Shown here one piece after another: positions 1 through 9,591 of a DNA stretch of 64,000 nt (positions are counted from its first letter, which is position 1; every line of letters starts with the position of its first letter). The notes below the pieces were generated by a model. That model had not been told where the DNA came from and ran no database searches. It saw only the letters and a program-made list of their open reading frames with translations. Origin of the DNA: Marinobacter sp. NP-4(2019). GTDB taxonomy: Bacteria > Pseudomonadota > Gammaproteobacteria > Pseudomonadales > Oleiphilaceae. The stretch is from positions 310,001 through 374,000 of the forward strand of contig NZ_CP034142.1 of NCBI RefSeq assembly GCF_003994855.1, in the 5' to 3' direction. The position numbers were made by a program, and so were the translations under genes.

Positions 1-857
1 TCCGTTTTACCATCGGTCGTGCGCTGGAGCTGTGACGCTGGAAGCGTGATCCTGAAACAGGTGCCTTCACCGGGAACGCTGTGAACGTCAATGCGCCCGT
101 TGTGCTTTTCGATGATATTGAACGAGAGGGAGAGACCAAGTCCTGTGCCTTTGCCAATCGGCTTGGTTGTGAAGAAGGGCTCGAAAATTCGGTTGAGATT
201 ATCTTGCGTAATACCCTTGCCTGTATCCTCAACTTCGACGACTACCTTATCTTGCTGATGACGGGTTCTGATCGTAATGCGCCCAAAATCATCAATAGCA
301 TGCGCCGCATTGATCAGCAGATTCATCACTACCTGATTGATTTGCGAGATGATGCACTCCACCTCCGGGATGTCGGTAAACTCCTTGATAATCTCAGCCT
401 TGTACTTCAACTCGTTATTCACCAGGTTCAGCGTGGTTTCGATGCCACGGTGAAGATCGGCAGGCTTGAACTCCTCCTCCTCAATGTGAGAAAAGTCTTT
501 CATGGCGGAGATGATGGTTTTAACCCGCTCGATACCTTCCCGGGATTCCGCCAGCAAATCGTTCAGGTCATCCCGGAGGAAATCGTAGTCAATGTTCTGT
601 TTGATTGCCCTCAAGTCGTCGATAGACGCAGCGGAATCCACCGCATCGGTGAGCCGAAATAAATCTGAAAGATAGGATTCCAGGCTTTGGAGGTTTGAGT
701 AAACATAGCCGACGGGGTTGTTTATTTCATGGGCTACGCCGGCGGCCAGTTGCCCGATGGCTGCCATTTTCTCTGATTGCAGCAGCTGGCGATTTGCCTG
801 CTCCAGCCTCTCGTTCAGCTTTTCCTGTTCCGGTGCGGAATGTCCTGTTTTTGGCAT
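1..857 (-). CDS. Sensor histidine kinase, C-terminal part (cut by window edge)
   Basis: Read on the minus strand, the frame from the ATG at 857 stays open to base 1, so the C-terminal end lies outside the window. It opens with a short coiled coil (residues about 8-35), then a His-box with the motif AHEINNPVGYVYSN, where the His is the autophosphorylation site. An HATPase domain follows, with N-box NQVVMNLLINAAHA and G-boxes EDTGKGI and GTGLGLS. This arrangement is typical of PAS- or CHASE-type hybrid kinases of the HAMP/ZraS group, but no input domain is present after the chosen start. The frame is open upstream to about 995 without a good start codon, so a missed upstream start is possible. 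The partner regulator is not visible. The 240 bp to the next gene are AT-rich and probably hold divergent promoters. Confidence 0.8.
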   Translation of the reverse strand, partial: MPKTGHSAPEQEKLNERLEQANRQLLQSEKMAAIGQLAAGVAHEINNPVGYVYSNLQSLESYLSDLFRLTDAVDSAASIDDLRAIKQNIDYDFLRDDLNDLLAESREGIERVKTIISAMKDFSHIEEEEFKPADLHRGIETTLNLVNNELKYKAEIIKEFTDIPEVECIISQINQVVMNLLINAAHAIDDFGRITIRTRHQQDKVVVEVEDTGKGITQDNLNRIFEPFFTTKPIGKGTGLGLSLSFNIIEKHNGRIDVHSVPGEGTCFRITLPASQLQRTTDGKT

Positions 858-1097
858 ATACTGAGCCTGTTCGATTCCAATACTGTTATGCAGTGCGCAA
901 GACCAGCCAAGGTGAGACGGATGAACCCATTTTGAAAGTTGTTTTGCGAAAATGTGAACTGATTCAAGTATAGAGCCTATGAAATAGTAACAACGTTATT
1001 TTTGGTATCTGGATTAAGGAATTAAGTTAATTAATTCATAAAGAGGTTTTGGTTTGCGCTCAGGCGTGGGATGTTTGCTTCTAACAGAGGAGGCTAT

Positions 1098-1787
1098 ATG
1101 CCTGGCAACAATGTGCAATATCGGTTTGAGTTCAGTGATGGCAGTGAGTGGCGATGCGAAGTGGCCATGGAGGTTGAGCGCCATAAACGCAGTGCTGAGC
1201 TTCCCGAGTGGACGCGTCTGGGATTTTGCCAGTGTAGTCACTGCCCATTATCAACGGATGAAGTAAGGTACTGTCCATACGCATTGGCGCTCCTGGAGCC
1301 GGCCAGGGCTACCGCTGACAGACCTTCCCACGAACCGGTATCTGTTTCTGTAAACGTGCGTGGCCGTGAAGTCCGCGCGGAAACAACCCTGCAGCGTGCA
1401 ATGGGATCGTTGCTGGGGTTGATTGGACCTTTCTCGGGCTGTCCGGTGACAGCCATCCTTCGACCAATGGCCAGACACCACCTCCCCCTCAGTTCCCCTG
1501 AAGAAACGGTAGTCCGTGCTTTTAGCACCTATTTGTTGGGGCAATATCTGCGGGATCAGCACAACAAAAAAGCGGATTGGAGCCTACAGGGTCTGCGCCG
1601 GATATATGCGGACTTGCGGCAATTGAATCTCGGAATGAGTCAACGACTCAGAGCGAGTCAAAGCGAGGATGCAGGAGTTAACAGTTTCGTTCTGTTGGAT
1701 TTGCTGGCTGCCGACGTTGGTTACGCTCTGGAGCAATACGAGGGCGAACTGGATGAAAGCTTCAGTGAGTTTTTGTCTAATGCTTAA
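1098..1787 (+). CDS. Conserved hypothetical protein with paired Cys-Pro motifs
   Basis: This is a 229-residue protein of unknown function. An AGAGGAGG ribosome-binding site at about 1086-1093 fixes the ATG at 1098 rather than an upstream in-frame ATG. The N-terminus (NVQYRFEFSDGS) looks like a beta-rich module. A cluster CQCSHCPL at about residues 46-53, with YCPYALAL at about 63-70, suggests a small metal-binding or redox knuckle. The rest is helical, and a further CP pair lies near residue 117. There is no signal peptide or membrane segment, so it is probably cytoplasmic. It is divergent from the histidine kinase at 1-857 and stands alone on its strand. I do not recognise a named family and infer no function beyond possible metal binding. 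Confidence 0.75.
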   Translation: MPGNNVQYRFEFSDGSEWRCEVAMEVERHKRSAELPEWTRLGFCQCSHCPLSTDEVRYCPYALALLEPARATADRPSHEPVSVSVNVRGREVRAETTLQRAMGSLLGLIGPFSGCPVTAILRPMARHHLPLSSPEETVVRAFSTYLLGQYLRDQHNKKADWSLQGLRRIYADLRQLNLGMSQRLRASQSEDAGVNSFVLLDLLAADVGYALEQYEGELDESFSEFLSNA

Positions 1788-1828
1788 ATGAGAGATTGAG
1801 CATGTGGCTTAGTCCTGCTTTCAGATAG

Positions 1829-3214
1829 TTAGGCTTTCGGAGCGTAGAAAAACAGTCGCAATCCCAGCAGGATGCTGGCGGATGTCAGCCCGCCCGTGAG
1901 CCCCACCCAGAACCCCGCCGCTCCCATGGCCGGTACCAGCCAGTCGGTAAAGGTCAGCGCGTAGCCCAATGGCAACCCCACCAGCCAGAACGAAAACAGC
2001 ATGATAAACATGGGAATGCCGGTGTCCTTATAGCCCCGCAGGGCACTGATACAGGTGACCTGAATGACGTCGGCAATCTGGAACAGTGCCGCGAACATCA
2101 GCAGACTGACCGTCACCTCCCTGACCGCAGTATCGCTGGTGTACAGTGCGGCAATCTGCTCCGCAAAGGTGAACAACAGGGTGGCAAACACCAGCGCAAC
2201 GGTCGCTGCGAGGATCAGTGAGCTGCGGGAAATCAATCGTGCAGTGTCAGGCGCCCGCGCACCGACAAGGAAGCTGACCCTGAGCGTCAGGGCCATGCCA
2301 ATACTCAGCGGTAGCATGAACACCAGGGACACCACGTTGAGGGCAATCTGATGGCCAGCGACCACCACCGGGCCCAGTGGTGCCAGGAAAAGGGCGATGA
2401 CGGAGAACAGGCTGGCTTCGACAAAAATCGTGAAGCCAATAGGCACGCCGATTTTCAGGATGTAGCGAATGCCCGCGGGATCCGGTTTTACCCGGTCGGC
2501 GAGCAGGTGAAAACGCCGGTACACTTCGCTGCGGTTCAGATACACCAGCAACGCAATGGCGGCGACACCGTTGGATAACGAAGTGGCCCAACCACAGCCC
2601 ACGCCCCCCATGGCTGGCAGCCCCAGCTTGCCATAGATGAAGATGTAATTCAGTGGCAGGTTGAGCAGGGTGCTCAAGACCGCAAAGGCCATAATCACAC
2701 GGGTATGTCCCAGACCATCGGTCAGTCCCCGCAAGGCGGTCATCAGCAACAGGGCCGGCACACCCCAGGCAAAGGCGTCGAGATAGCCCTGGGTGATGCT
2801 GGCGGTATGGGGTTCCAGGTTGAGTCGGTCCAGAACGGGATGCACGTGGGTCAGTAGCAGGATCATCACCACCGAGCCGGCGGCAGCAATGTAGAGCCCC
2901 TGCCACGTGGCGGGCATGATCCTGTCGGTGGTGCGGGCGCCGTTGTAGCCGGAAATGATGGGCTGCAGGGCGCCCAGCAATCCCATGAAAAACAGGAACA
3001 ACGGCATCCAGAGGCTGCTGCCGATACCCACTGCCGCCAGGTCTTCGGCACTGGCATGACCCGCCATGACGGTATCAATCACGCCATTGGCCATCTGTGC
3101 CAGTTGCGCGATCAGAATCGGCCCGCCCAGTATTGCCAGGGTTCGCCACTCAGTGAGAGTCCGCTGGATCAGTGGTTGTCGGCTGGCGGGTAGGGGCTGA
3201 TGGGTCTCGTCCAT
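1829..3214 (-). CDS. MATE family multidrug efflux transporter (NorM-like)
   Basis: This 461-residue protein has about twelve hydrophobic segments in two repeats of six, the normal length and fold of MATE exporters. The start of the first repeat, ILGGPILIAQLAQMANGVID, followed by TVMAGHASAEDLAAVGIG, is the family hallmark. The second repeat opens with a comparable segment (KIGVPIGFTIFVEASLFSV). Such proteins sit in the inner membrane and export cationic drugs or metabolites in exchange for sodium ions or protons. The start at 3214 has only a distant AAGG as ribosome-binding site. It is a single-gene unit, convergent with the gene at 1098-1787. Substrate cannot be predicted from sequence. Confidence 0.9.
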   Translation of the reverse strand: MDETHQPLPASRQPLIQRTLTEWRTLAILGGPILIAQLAQMANGVIDTVMAGHASAEDLAAVGIGSSLWMPLFLFFMGLLGALQPIISGYNGARTTDRIMPATWQGLYIAAAGSVVMILLLTHVHPVLDRLNLEPHTASITQGYLDAFAWGVPALLLMTALRGLTDGLGHTRVIMAFAVLSTLLNLPLNYIFIYGKLGLPAMGGVGCGWATSLSNGVAAIALLVYLNRSEVYRRFHLLADRVKPDPAGIRYILKIGVPIGFTIFVEASLFSVIALFLAPLGPVVVAGHQIALNVVSLVFMLPLSIGMALTLRVSFLVGARAPDTARLISRSSLILAATVALVFATLLFTFAEQIAALYTSDTAVREVTVSLLMFAALFQIADVIQVTCISALRGYKDTGIPMFIMLFSFWLVGLPLGYALTFTDWLVPAMGAAGFWVGLTGGLTSASILLGLRLFFYAPKA

Positions 3215-3399
3215 GGGGTGTGATGCTGCCTTGACGGTTTGGGAGGTTGAACCGGTGTTGTGTCAGTGGGCATGGTAACCGAACAGCGTCGTCACCGGCA
3301 TACCGCTTTTCCGGTATAGGCGAATGGTCGTGCATGGCTGTACAGCCCCGGGAGCGAAGCGGTAAAGTGCCGCTTTTCTGAACAACTGGCGTCGGGTTT

Positions 3400-4268
3400 A
3401 TGGGTCTTCTGGTCTTTGTAACGGTTCTCTGGGCATTCTCTTTCAGCCTGATCGGTGAGTTTCTCGCTGGTCAGGTCGACAGTGACTTCGCCGTATTAAC
3501 GCGGGTTCTGCTGGCGGCTCTGGTGTTCCTGCCGTTTACCCGTTGGCGCGGTGTCGCTACAGGCCAGAAACTGGGTATCCTGGTGACCGGCATGCTGCAG
3601 TTTGGCATTACCTACCTGTGTCTCTACCGGTCTTTCAGCTATCTCACGGTGCCGGAAGTATTGCTGTTCACAATCTTTACGCCGTTGTATGTCACTCTGA
3701 TTGATGATGCCATGTTTCGCCGGTTTTCGCCCGTGGCTTTGCTGGCCGCCGCCGTGGCTACGCTGGGTGCCGGTATTATTCGCTACGATGGCTTGAGTCA
3801 GGATTTCATTACCGGCTTCCTGCTGTTGCAGGTGGCCAACTTTACGTTTGCCGCCGGGCAGGTGGGCTACAAGCATGTCATGCGTCATTACCCGTCTGAG
3901 ATTCCCGCTTTCCGTACTTTCGGGTATTTCTTCTTCGGTGCACTGCTCATTGCATTGCCCTCATTCCTGATTTTTGGCGACAGCAGCCGGCTGCCGGAAA
4001 CCGGTCTGCAATGGGGCATTCTCGCGTGGCTGGGGCTGGCGGCCTCCGGTGTTGGCCTGTTTCTGTGGAACCGGGGGGGTGTCATGTTGACGCAGGCACT
4101 CTGGCGATCATGAACAACGCGCTGGTACCAGCGGGATTGCTGGTTAACCTGTTGATCTGGAACCGGGATGCTGACCTGATGCGGCTGGCCCTCGGGGGCG
4201 CTGTGATTGCGGCTTCCCTGTGGCTCAACGCCCGCTTTCATCCCCGGGCCCGTCTCGCTATTACGTGA
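3400..4268 (+). pseudogene. EamA/DMT-superfamily transporter, interrupted by a -1 frameshift
   Basis: The frame from ATG 3400 encodes nine or so hydrophobic segments of a drug/metabolite (EamA) transporter, then runs out of frame after FLWNRGG and stops at 4113. The family C-terminus (DAGTLAIMNNALVPAGLLVN and onward) resumes in another frame and ends at 4268. Restoring one G in the run of seven G at 4073-4079 joins the two into a 289-residue protein of normal EamA length. So either the gene is broken, it is read by slippage at the G run, or a base was missed in sequencing. The intact protein would be an inner-membrane metabolite exporter. It lies alone, 132 bp or so after a divergent MATE gene. 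Confidence 0.8.
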
Positions 4269-4278
4269 ACTTTCGAAC

Positions 4279-4305
4279 TAAAAGTTTTCCGTTACTGGCC
4301 GATAA
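4279..4305 (+). promoter_or_regulatory. Sigma-28 (FliA) type promoter for the Aer-like receptor
   Basis: TAAA at 4279-4282, 15 bases, then GCCGATAA at 4298-4305 match the flagellar sigma factor consensus (TAAA-N15-GCCGATAA) exactly. It lies 113 bp before the ATG of the chemoreceptor at 4418 and points toward it, so the receptor is probably transcribed with late flagellar and chemotaxis genes. The downstream leader of about 100 bases shows no other obvious element. Confidence 0.75.
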
Positions 4306-4417
4306 CATTGGTAACCAGACAATGGTAGTAGCCTTTGGTAGAGCTGTGATACTAATCTACCTTGCAACTATCTGGTTAAAAACTGCTGCCAAAGCGCCTA
4401 AATAGACGGATGTCGAT

Positions 4418-5983
4418 ATGAGAAAAAACCTGCCGGTTACCCAAAGGGAAGTGAGAATGCGTGAGGGCGGTCGCCTGATCACCACCACTGACCTGAAAGG
4501 GGTTATCACCTACTGCAACGATGAATTTGCCGAGATCAGCGGTTTTAGCCGCGAGGAGCTGGTTGGTCAGGCCCACAACATCATTCGCCATCCGGATATG
4601 CCGCAGGCCGTATTCAAGGGTATGTGGGATTACCTGAAAGCTGGCAAGGCCTGGATGGGGGTGGTAAAGAACCGAGCCCAGTCCGGTGACCATTACTGGG
4701 TGAGTGCTTACGTTACACCGATTAGTGTGAATGGACAGGTTGTGGGTTACGAATCGGTTCGTGTTCCCCCGACCCGGGAACAGGTCAGCCGCGCAGAGAA
4801 TCTGTACAAGCGCATCAACGCGGGACGTTCCATTGTTGGCATTCAGAGCCGGATCGTTTCCATACTCAAGTCCGGCTGGCCATTTTTGCTGTCCCTGGCG
4901 TTGAGCCTGGGTGCATTGGCCATGGGTGAAAAAGCACTGGCTGCTGCCATGATCGTTGCTGGCCACGCCATCGGGGCGACGTTTGTTTTCAAATCCGTGA
5001 CCGGTCGTTTGAATCAGATTCTGAAGCTTCGCGCGGATGCGTTCCGTGATCCCGTGGTGGCCCGGACATACAGTGACGAGAGTGGCCTGTTCTCCCAGCT
5101 TTCGATGGTATTGCTGAGCGAAGACGCTCGTATTCGCACCGCATTGGCCCGTATTGAGGATCAGGCGGAACTATTGTCGGCGCAGGCCGAAGCATCCCAT
5201 GGATACATCACTGAGGGTGCCAAGGCCATCGCCCGGCAGCGCGCGGAAACCGACCAGACGGCGTCTGCAATCAACGAAATGACTGCTTCCATTCAGGAAG
5301 TCGCGGAAACGGTTAACGCTAATGCCCGCGATGCTGAGGAAGCCAATAGCTTTGCCGCCTCGGGCAGCAAGCGTAGTGAGGAGGCGCTCGAAGCCATTGA
5401 GCAACTGGTGACGCGGGTTAACGGTATCGGTGAGGTGATCGGCCGACTGGGCGAATCCACCAACAGCATCGGGGAAGCCGCCAATCTGATCTCCGACATT
5501 GCAGACCAGACCAATTTGCTGGCACTTAATGCGGCGATCGAGGCAGCCCGTGCCGGAGAGCAAGGGCGGGGCTTTGCGGTGGTAGCGGATGAAGTCCGCA
5601 CCCTGGCCAGTCGGACCCGGGAGTCGACCGTGAAGATCCAGGAAGTCATTGACGATTTCCGCCAACAGGTTGAACAGGCGGTATCTGCAACCCGTGATGG
5701 TGAGGAAGTGGCTGGCCAGGGGTTGGCAAAAGTCCGCGAGGCAGAAACCTCATTGCGGGACATTGTGTCGGCCATCCAGAACATTTCCGACAGCTTTATC
5801 AGCATGTCCGCGGCCTTTGAAGAGCAAAGCCACGTATCGGATGAGATCAATCGTCAGATTGTGAGCATCGCGGAACTGGCGGATAACAGCACCGAGCAGG
5901 CCAACTCCGCCCAGGGCAGCAGTACAAAACTGAGTGAAATGTCACACGGATTGAAAGACCTGGTGTCACGCTTTGTAAAGTAA
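4418..5983 (+). CDS. Aer-like PAS-domain methyl-accepting chemotaxis protein
   Basis: A 521-residue chemoreceptor. An N-terminal PAS domain (residues about 15-125) has the Aer features YCNDEFAEISGF and HNIIRHPDMP, known in E. coli Aer to bind FAD and read redox state. A hydrophobic hairpin at about residues 150-190 anchors it in the membrane without a periplasmic sensing loop. A signalling coiled coil follows, with the conserved tip DQTNLLALNAAIEAARAGEQ and FAVVADEVRTLASRT, which contacts CheA and CheW. The probable role is aerotaxis or energy taxis. A sigma-28-like promoter lies at 4279-4305. No CheR/CheB tether pentapeptide is seen at the C-terminus. The gene is complete, unlike the receptor at 7642-9506. 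Confidence 0.92.
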   Translation: MRKNLPVTQREVRMREGGRLITTTDLKGVITYCNDEFAEISGFSREELVGQAHNIIRHPDMPQAVFKGMWDYLKAGKAWMGVVKNRAQSGDHYWVSAYVTPISVNGQVVGYESVRVPPTREQVSRAENLYKRINAGRSIVGIQSRIVSILKSGWPFLLSLALSLGALAMGEKALAAAMIVAGHAIGATFVFKSVTGRLNQILKLRADAFRDPVVARTYSDESGLFSQLSMVLLSEDARIRTALARIEDQAELLSAQAEASHGYITEGAKAIARQRAETDQTASAINEMTASIQEVAETVNANARDAEEANSFAASGSKRSEEALEAIEQLVTRVNGIGEVIGRLGESTNSIGEAANLISDIADQTNLLALNAAIEAARAGEQGRGFAVVADEVRTLASRTRESTVKIQEVIDDFRQQVEQAVSATRDGEEVAGQGLAKVREAETSLRDIVSAIQNISDSFISMSAAFEEQSHVSDEINRQIVSIAELADNSTEQANSAQGSSTKLSEMSHGLKDLVSRFVK

Positions 5984-6147
5984 AAACGGTTGGTTAGCAT
6001 ACCGGGCGCGTCGAGCTGTCATGTGCTGCGCCCCGGTTAACTGGCATCCACCTGCGACTACTGGCAAAATCCTGCCCCAATTGCCGGAGGCTGTCTCCGG
6101 CAAATCCAAATAAAATGATTCCTCAGCCAAAAGCACAGGATGAAAAC

Positions 6148-7530
6148 ATGACTGACAATAATCCGGCTGCAGCCCCACGTGGCATGTGGTCTTCACGGCT
6201 GGCCTTTATTCTGGCCGCGACCGGTTCTGCCGTTGGCCTTGGTAATATCTGGAAGTTCCCGTATGTGACCGGTGAGAATGGTGGTGGTGCCTTCGTACTG
6301 GTTTATCTGTTGTGTATCGCCATCATCGGTATTCCCATCATGATGGCGGAAGTATTCATCGGTCGTAACGGTCGCCATAACCCGGTGACCAGTATGCGAT
6401 TGGTGGCGGAACGTAATCTCAGTTCGCCAGCCTGGCGTGTTTCGGCGATTGTCGGTGTGCTGGCGGCCTTCATTATTCTTTCCTTCTATTCCGTGATTGG
6501 CGGCTGGGCTGCTTCCTATATCGGTCACGCAGCCACCGGTGATTTTACCGGCCAGGATGCGGATGCCATTGGCGCACTATTCGGTGATCTGCTCGCCAGT
6601 CCCGCTCTGTTGCTGGCATGGCACACCCTGTTCATGGCGTTGATTATTTTTGTGGTCGCGCGTGGCCTCAAGTCCGGTCTTGAGCGGGCGGTCACTATCC
6701 TGATGCCGGCGCTGTTTGTGCTGTTGCTTCTGGCGGTTGGTTATGCGGCAACGACCGACGGCTTTGGCCAGGCAGTGAGCTTCCTGTTCACCCCCGATTT
6801 CAGTGCACTGACCGTCAATGGCGTACTGATAGCCCTGGGGCATGCCTTCTTTACTCTGAGTCTGGGTATGGCGATCATGATGGCTTACGGTTCCTATCTC
6901 AGCCGTGACGTTTCCATTGGCCGAACTGCCGTGACCGTATCCATCATGGACACGGTGGTCGCGCTACTGGCCGGTCTGGCCATCTTCCCGGTGGTGTTTG
7001 CCAATGGCCTGGAAGCCGGTGCCGGCCCCGGCCTGATCTTCCAGACCCTGCCTCTGGCGTTTGGTCAGATGCCCTTGGGTAGCCTGTTTGGGACGTTGTT
7101 CTTTGTGCTGCTTCTGTTCGCAGCGTGGACGTCCGGAATCTCCTTGCTGGAACCGGTGGTTGAATGGGTCGAGGAAAAGTTGTCCATGGGCCGTGTGGGT
7201 AGTGCTATCCTGGTCGGCGTTGCCTGTTGGCTGCTGGGTATCGCTTCGATACTGTCCCTTAACGAGTGGTCTGGTTTTGCGCCGCTGGGTATGTTCGAGC
7301 GCTTTGAAGGCAAAACCATCTTCGACTTGCTGGATTTCTTTACCGCTAACGTCATGCTGCCGTTGTCCGGCCTGCTGACGGCGGTATTTGTTGGCTGGTT
7401 TGTCGCGAAAGAGTCCCTGAAGGCGGATCTGGCGCTGGAGAGTGGCAGCTTTGCCCTCTGGTATAATCTGATCCGTTTTGTGACACCGATTGCGGTGGCC
7501 GTTGTGTTTGTTTACAACCTGACGGCGTAA
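6148..7530 (+). CDS. Sodium-dependent NSS/SNF-family transporter
   Basis: A 460-residue inner-membrane symporter with eleven to twelve hydrophobic segments. The first helix carries ATGSAVGLGNIWKFPYVTGE, the signature of the neurotransmitter:sodium symporter family (LeuT, MhsT). In that family the unwound middle of this helix binds sodium and the amino-acid substrate. An AGGA at 6137-6140 favours the ATG at 6148 over an in-frame ATG at 6115. Bacterial relatives usually take up amino acids or related small amines; the exact substrate is not visible. The gene is monocistronic and ends at a strong hairpin at 7532-7565. Confidence 0.92.
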   Translation: MTDNNPAAAPRGMWSSRLAFILAATGSAVGLGNIWKFPYVTGENGGGAFVLVYLLCIAIIGIPIMMAEVFIGRNGRHNPVTSMRLVAERNLSSPAWRVSAIVGVLAAFIILSFYSVIGGWAASYIGHAATGDFTGQDADAIGALFGDLLASPALLLAWHTLFMALIIFVVARGLKSGLERAVTILMPALFVLLLLAVGYAATTDGFGQAVSFLFTPDFSALTVNGVLIALGHAFFTLSLGMAIMMAYGSYLSRDVSIGRTAVTVSIMDTVVALLAGLAIFPVVFANGLEAGAGPGLIFQTLPLAFGQMPLGSLFGTLFFVLLLFAAWTSGISLLEPVVEWVEEKLSMGRVGSAILVGVACWLLGIASILSLNEWSGFAPLGMFERFEGKTIFDLLDFFTANVMLPLSGLLTAVFVGWFVAKESLKADLALESGSFALWYNLIRFVTPIAVAVVFVYNLTA

Positions 7531-7531
7531 G

Positions 7532-7565
7532 ACAAGAGGGCAGGCCAGCCGGCCTGCCCTCTTGT
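7532..7565 (+). terminator. Perfect 15-bp stem-loop after the NSS transporter
   Basis: A 15-bp perfect inverted repeat with a four-base loop (AGCC) begins one base after the stop codon of the transporter. The T-run that follows is short (TTT then C), so termination in either direction is plausible but not a textbook case. Confidence 0.7.
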
Positions 7566-7641
7566 TTCCCCTTCCTGGCCGGTGTCCGGAGTGTTATTTG
7601 CTGCCGGATCCTGGTGTAGGGGGGCATCCATAAAATGGATG

Positions 7642-9506
7642 CTACACTTCAAAGCGCGCAACATGCTGACGCAGACCCGCGCTCAGATTCGCCAGTTCGG
7701 CACTGGCGCTCGATACCTGATCTGTCGAGGCAGCCGTTCGGTCACTGACGTCGCGGATGGCGGTGACGCTCCGGTTGATGTCCTCCGCGACGGAGGTTTG
7801 CTGCTCTGCAGCTGTGGCGATTTGCTGGTTCAGGCGAGTAATATTGTCGACGGCGAGGGTGATTTGCTGAATGGCTTTACCCGTTGAATGAGCGCTGTCC
7901 AGCGTCTGACCTGCCAGGCGTGCGCTACTTTCCATCACAATGCCGGTTTCTTCTGCGCTGTTCACCAGGTTGGTAATCAGTCCCTCAATTTCCTGTGCGG
8001 AACTCTGGGTGCGCTGTGCCAGTGATCTAACCTCATCGGCAACCACGGCAAACCCGCGGCCCTGTTCACCGGCGCGGGCGGCTTCAATGGCGGCGTTCAG
8101 AGCCAGGAGGTTGGTTTGTTCCGCCACGGATTTGATGACGTCCAGCACGGTGCCGATGTTACGGGTGTCTTCCTGCAGAGTCCCCAGACGTGCCGTGACC
8201 TGTTCGACCTGCTGGTTCATATCGGTAACCAGGGTCAGGGTTTCCTCCACTGCCCGCTCCCCGGTGCTGGCTTTGTCACTGGCATCGGTTGCGGCAGTCG
8301 ACGCTTCTTCCGCGCTGAGAGCGACTTCGCCAACGGTGGCTACCATCTCGTTCATCGCCGTGGCGACCTGGTCGGTCTGGTCCAGCTGCTCCGTCATACC
8401 CCGACTGTTCTGTTCAGTGACGGATGACAGTTGGGTCGACGAGGAGGCAATTTCGTTTGCGTTACTGTTGATGCGGTTAACCAATTCGCGCAGGTTGACG
8501 ATCATGGTGCCGAGTGCGTTCAGTAATTGCCCCGTCTCATCGTTGTGATTGCTATGAACGTCGGCACGCAATTCCCCCGCGCAACACGCTGGGCCGTGAT
8601 CACCGCCTCGCGAATCGGTCTGGTGATAAGGCGGGTCAACAGCCAGGCCATAAGTAGTCCAAGGAGGATGATGGTGACGGTAGAAGCCGCCATGATCAGG
8701 CGGGCCTGCTGTCGTTCGCCTCTCATTGCAGTTACTTGTTGTTGCTGGAGGGTATTGCTGGCTTCCAGGCTTTGGCGGGCGGTGGTCACCATCTCCTGTT
8801 CCAGGATATCGGTGAGTTTGGTGTGCTCGGCAAAGGCCAGGAAGGAACTGGCGTAGGCGTCAAATAGTTCGTTTACCTTGTCTTTTTCGTCCTGATTCAG
8901 GGAAGAGGAGCGAATGGAGGCTTGGGCCCGCTCCAGCCGGTTGTTGAACTGGGTCAGGGCATCGGGATTTCCCGTTTGCAGATATGCCCGCTCATCCCGT
9001 CTCATTTGTTTGAAGATCGCAGACGCCAGATAGAGTCGATCTTCCGCATTCATTTGCGCTTCCAGGATGCGGCCATTCAGGGTGAGCTGCTCTCTGGCAT
9101 TTTCGGTTTGCGCCAATACCTCGCTGACTTCCGTCAGCAGGTCAGAGTAGCGACGGGTGCCCTCAATGATCGCGGCCAGGAGCTCCGTCTGACGAGGGTC
9201 TGCTGGCCCGGCGCTGTCGGCGAGCTTCGTGGCGGTCTTTTCCGCTGTTTCCAGACTGAGTTGGGCTTTCTCGGCGAACCCGGTGTCGCCGCGGAGCAGA
9301 AGGTTTTTCTCCTCGGTTCGTGCAGCGAGAATGGCTCTTTCAATGGCACTGGTTTTGGCAGCGTTTGTTGCACTGTCGCCGTACGTGTCCAATGCTCCAA
9401 TACCGATCAGGCCCAGGGCAACGGACAGGACAATGAGAATGGCAAAGCCGGAGGCCAGCTTAAGGCCAATCGGAAGATTGGCGTAGAGTCGGGTCAGCAA
9501 CTGCAT
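7642..9506 (-). pseudogene. Methyl-accepting chemotaxis protein, interrupted by a -1 frameshift
   Basis: The first frame starts at 9506 (MQLLTRLYANLPIGLKLASG). It gives a transmembrane segment, a periplasmic helical-bundle sensor of about 240 residues, a second transmembrane segment (AASTVTIILLGLLMAWLLT) and the start of a HAMP domain, then stops in the wrong frame at 8520. The rest of HAMP and the full signalling domain (EQTNLLALNAAIEAARAGEQ, FAVVADEVRSLAQRT) continue in another frame to 7642. Adding one base to the run of five C at 8574-8578 (G on the coding strand) restores ARGELRADVHS and a receptor of about 621 residues. The sensor resembles the HBM/TarH-type four-helix bundles that bind organic acids. 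The ligand is unknown. A sequencing error or a real mutation would both explain it. Confidence 0.85.
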
Positions 9507-9546
9507 ATATGCTCCCTGAGACTGTTGTTTTTATTGATAAAGGTGT

Positions 9547-9574
9547 CCGCCCCCAAGGGAGTCCTCAGGGGCGG
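9547..9574 (-). terminator. Weak hairpin between dctM and the chemoreceptor
   Basis: CCGCCCC at 9547-9553 pairs with GGGGCGG at 9568-9574. It lies beyond the stop of dctM when read on the minus strand. There is no T-run, so it is only a candidate terminator. Confidence 0.35.
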
Positions 9575-9591
9575 TGATGAGCCGGATCAGC

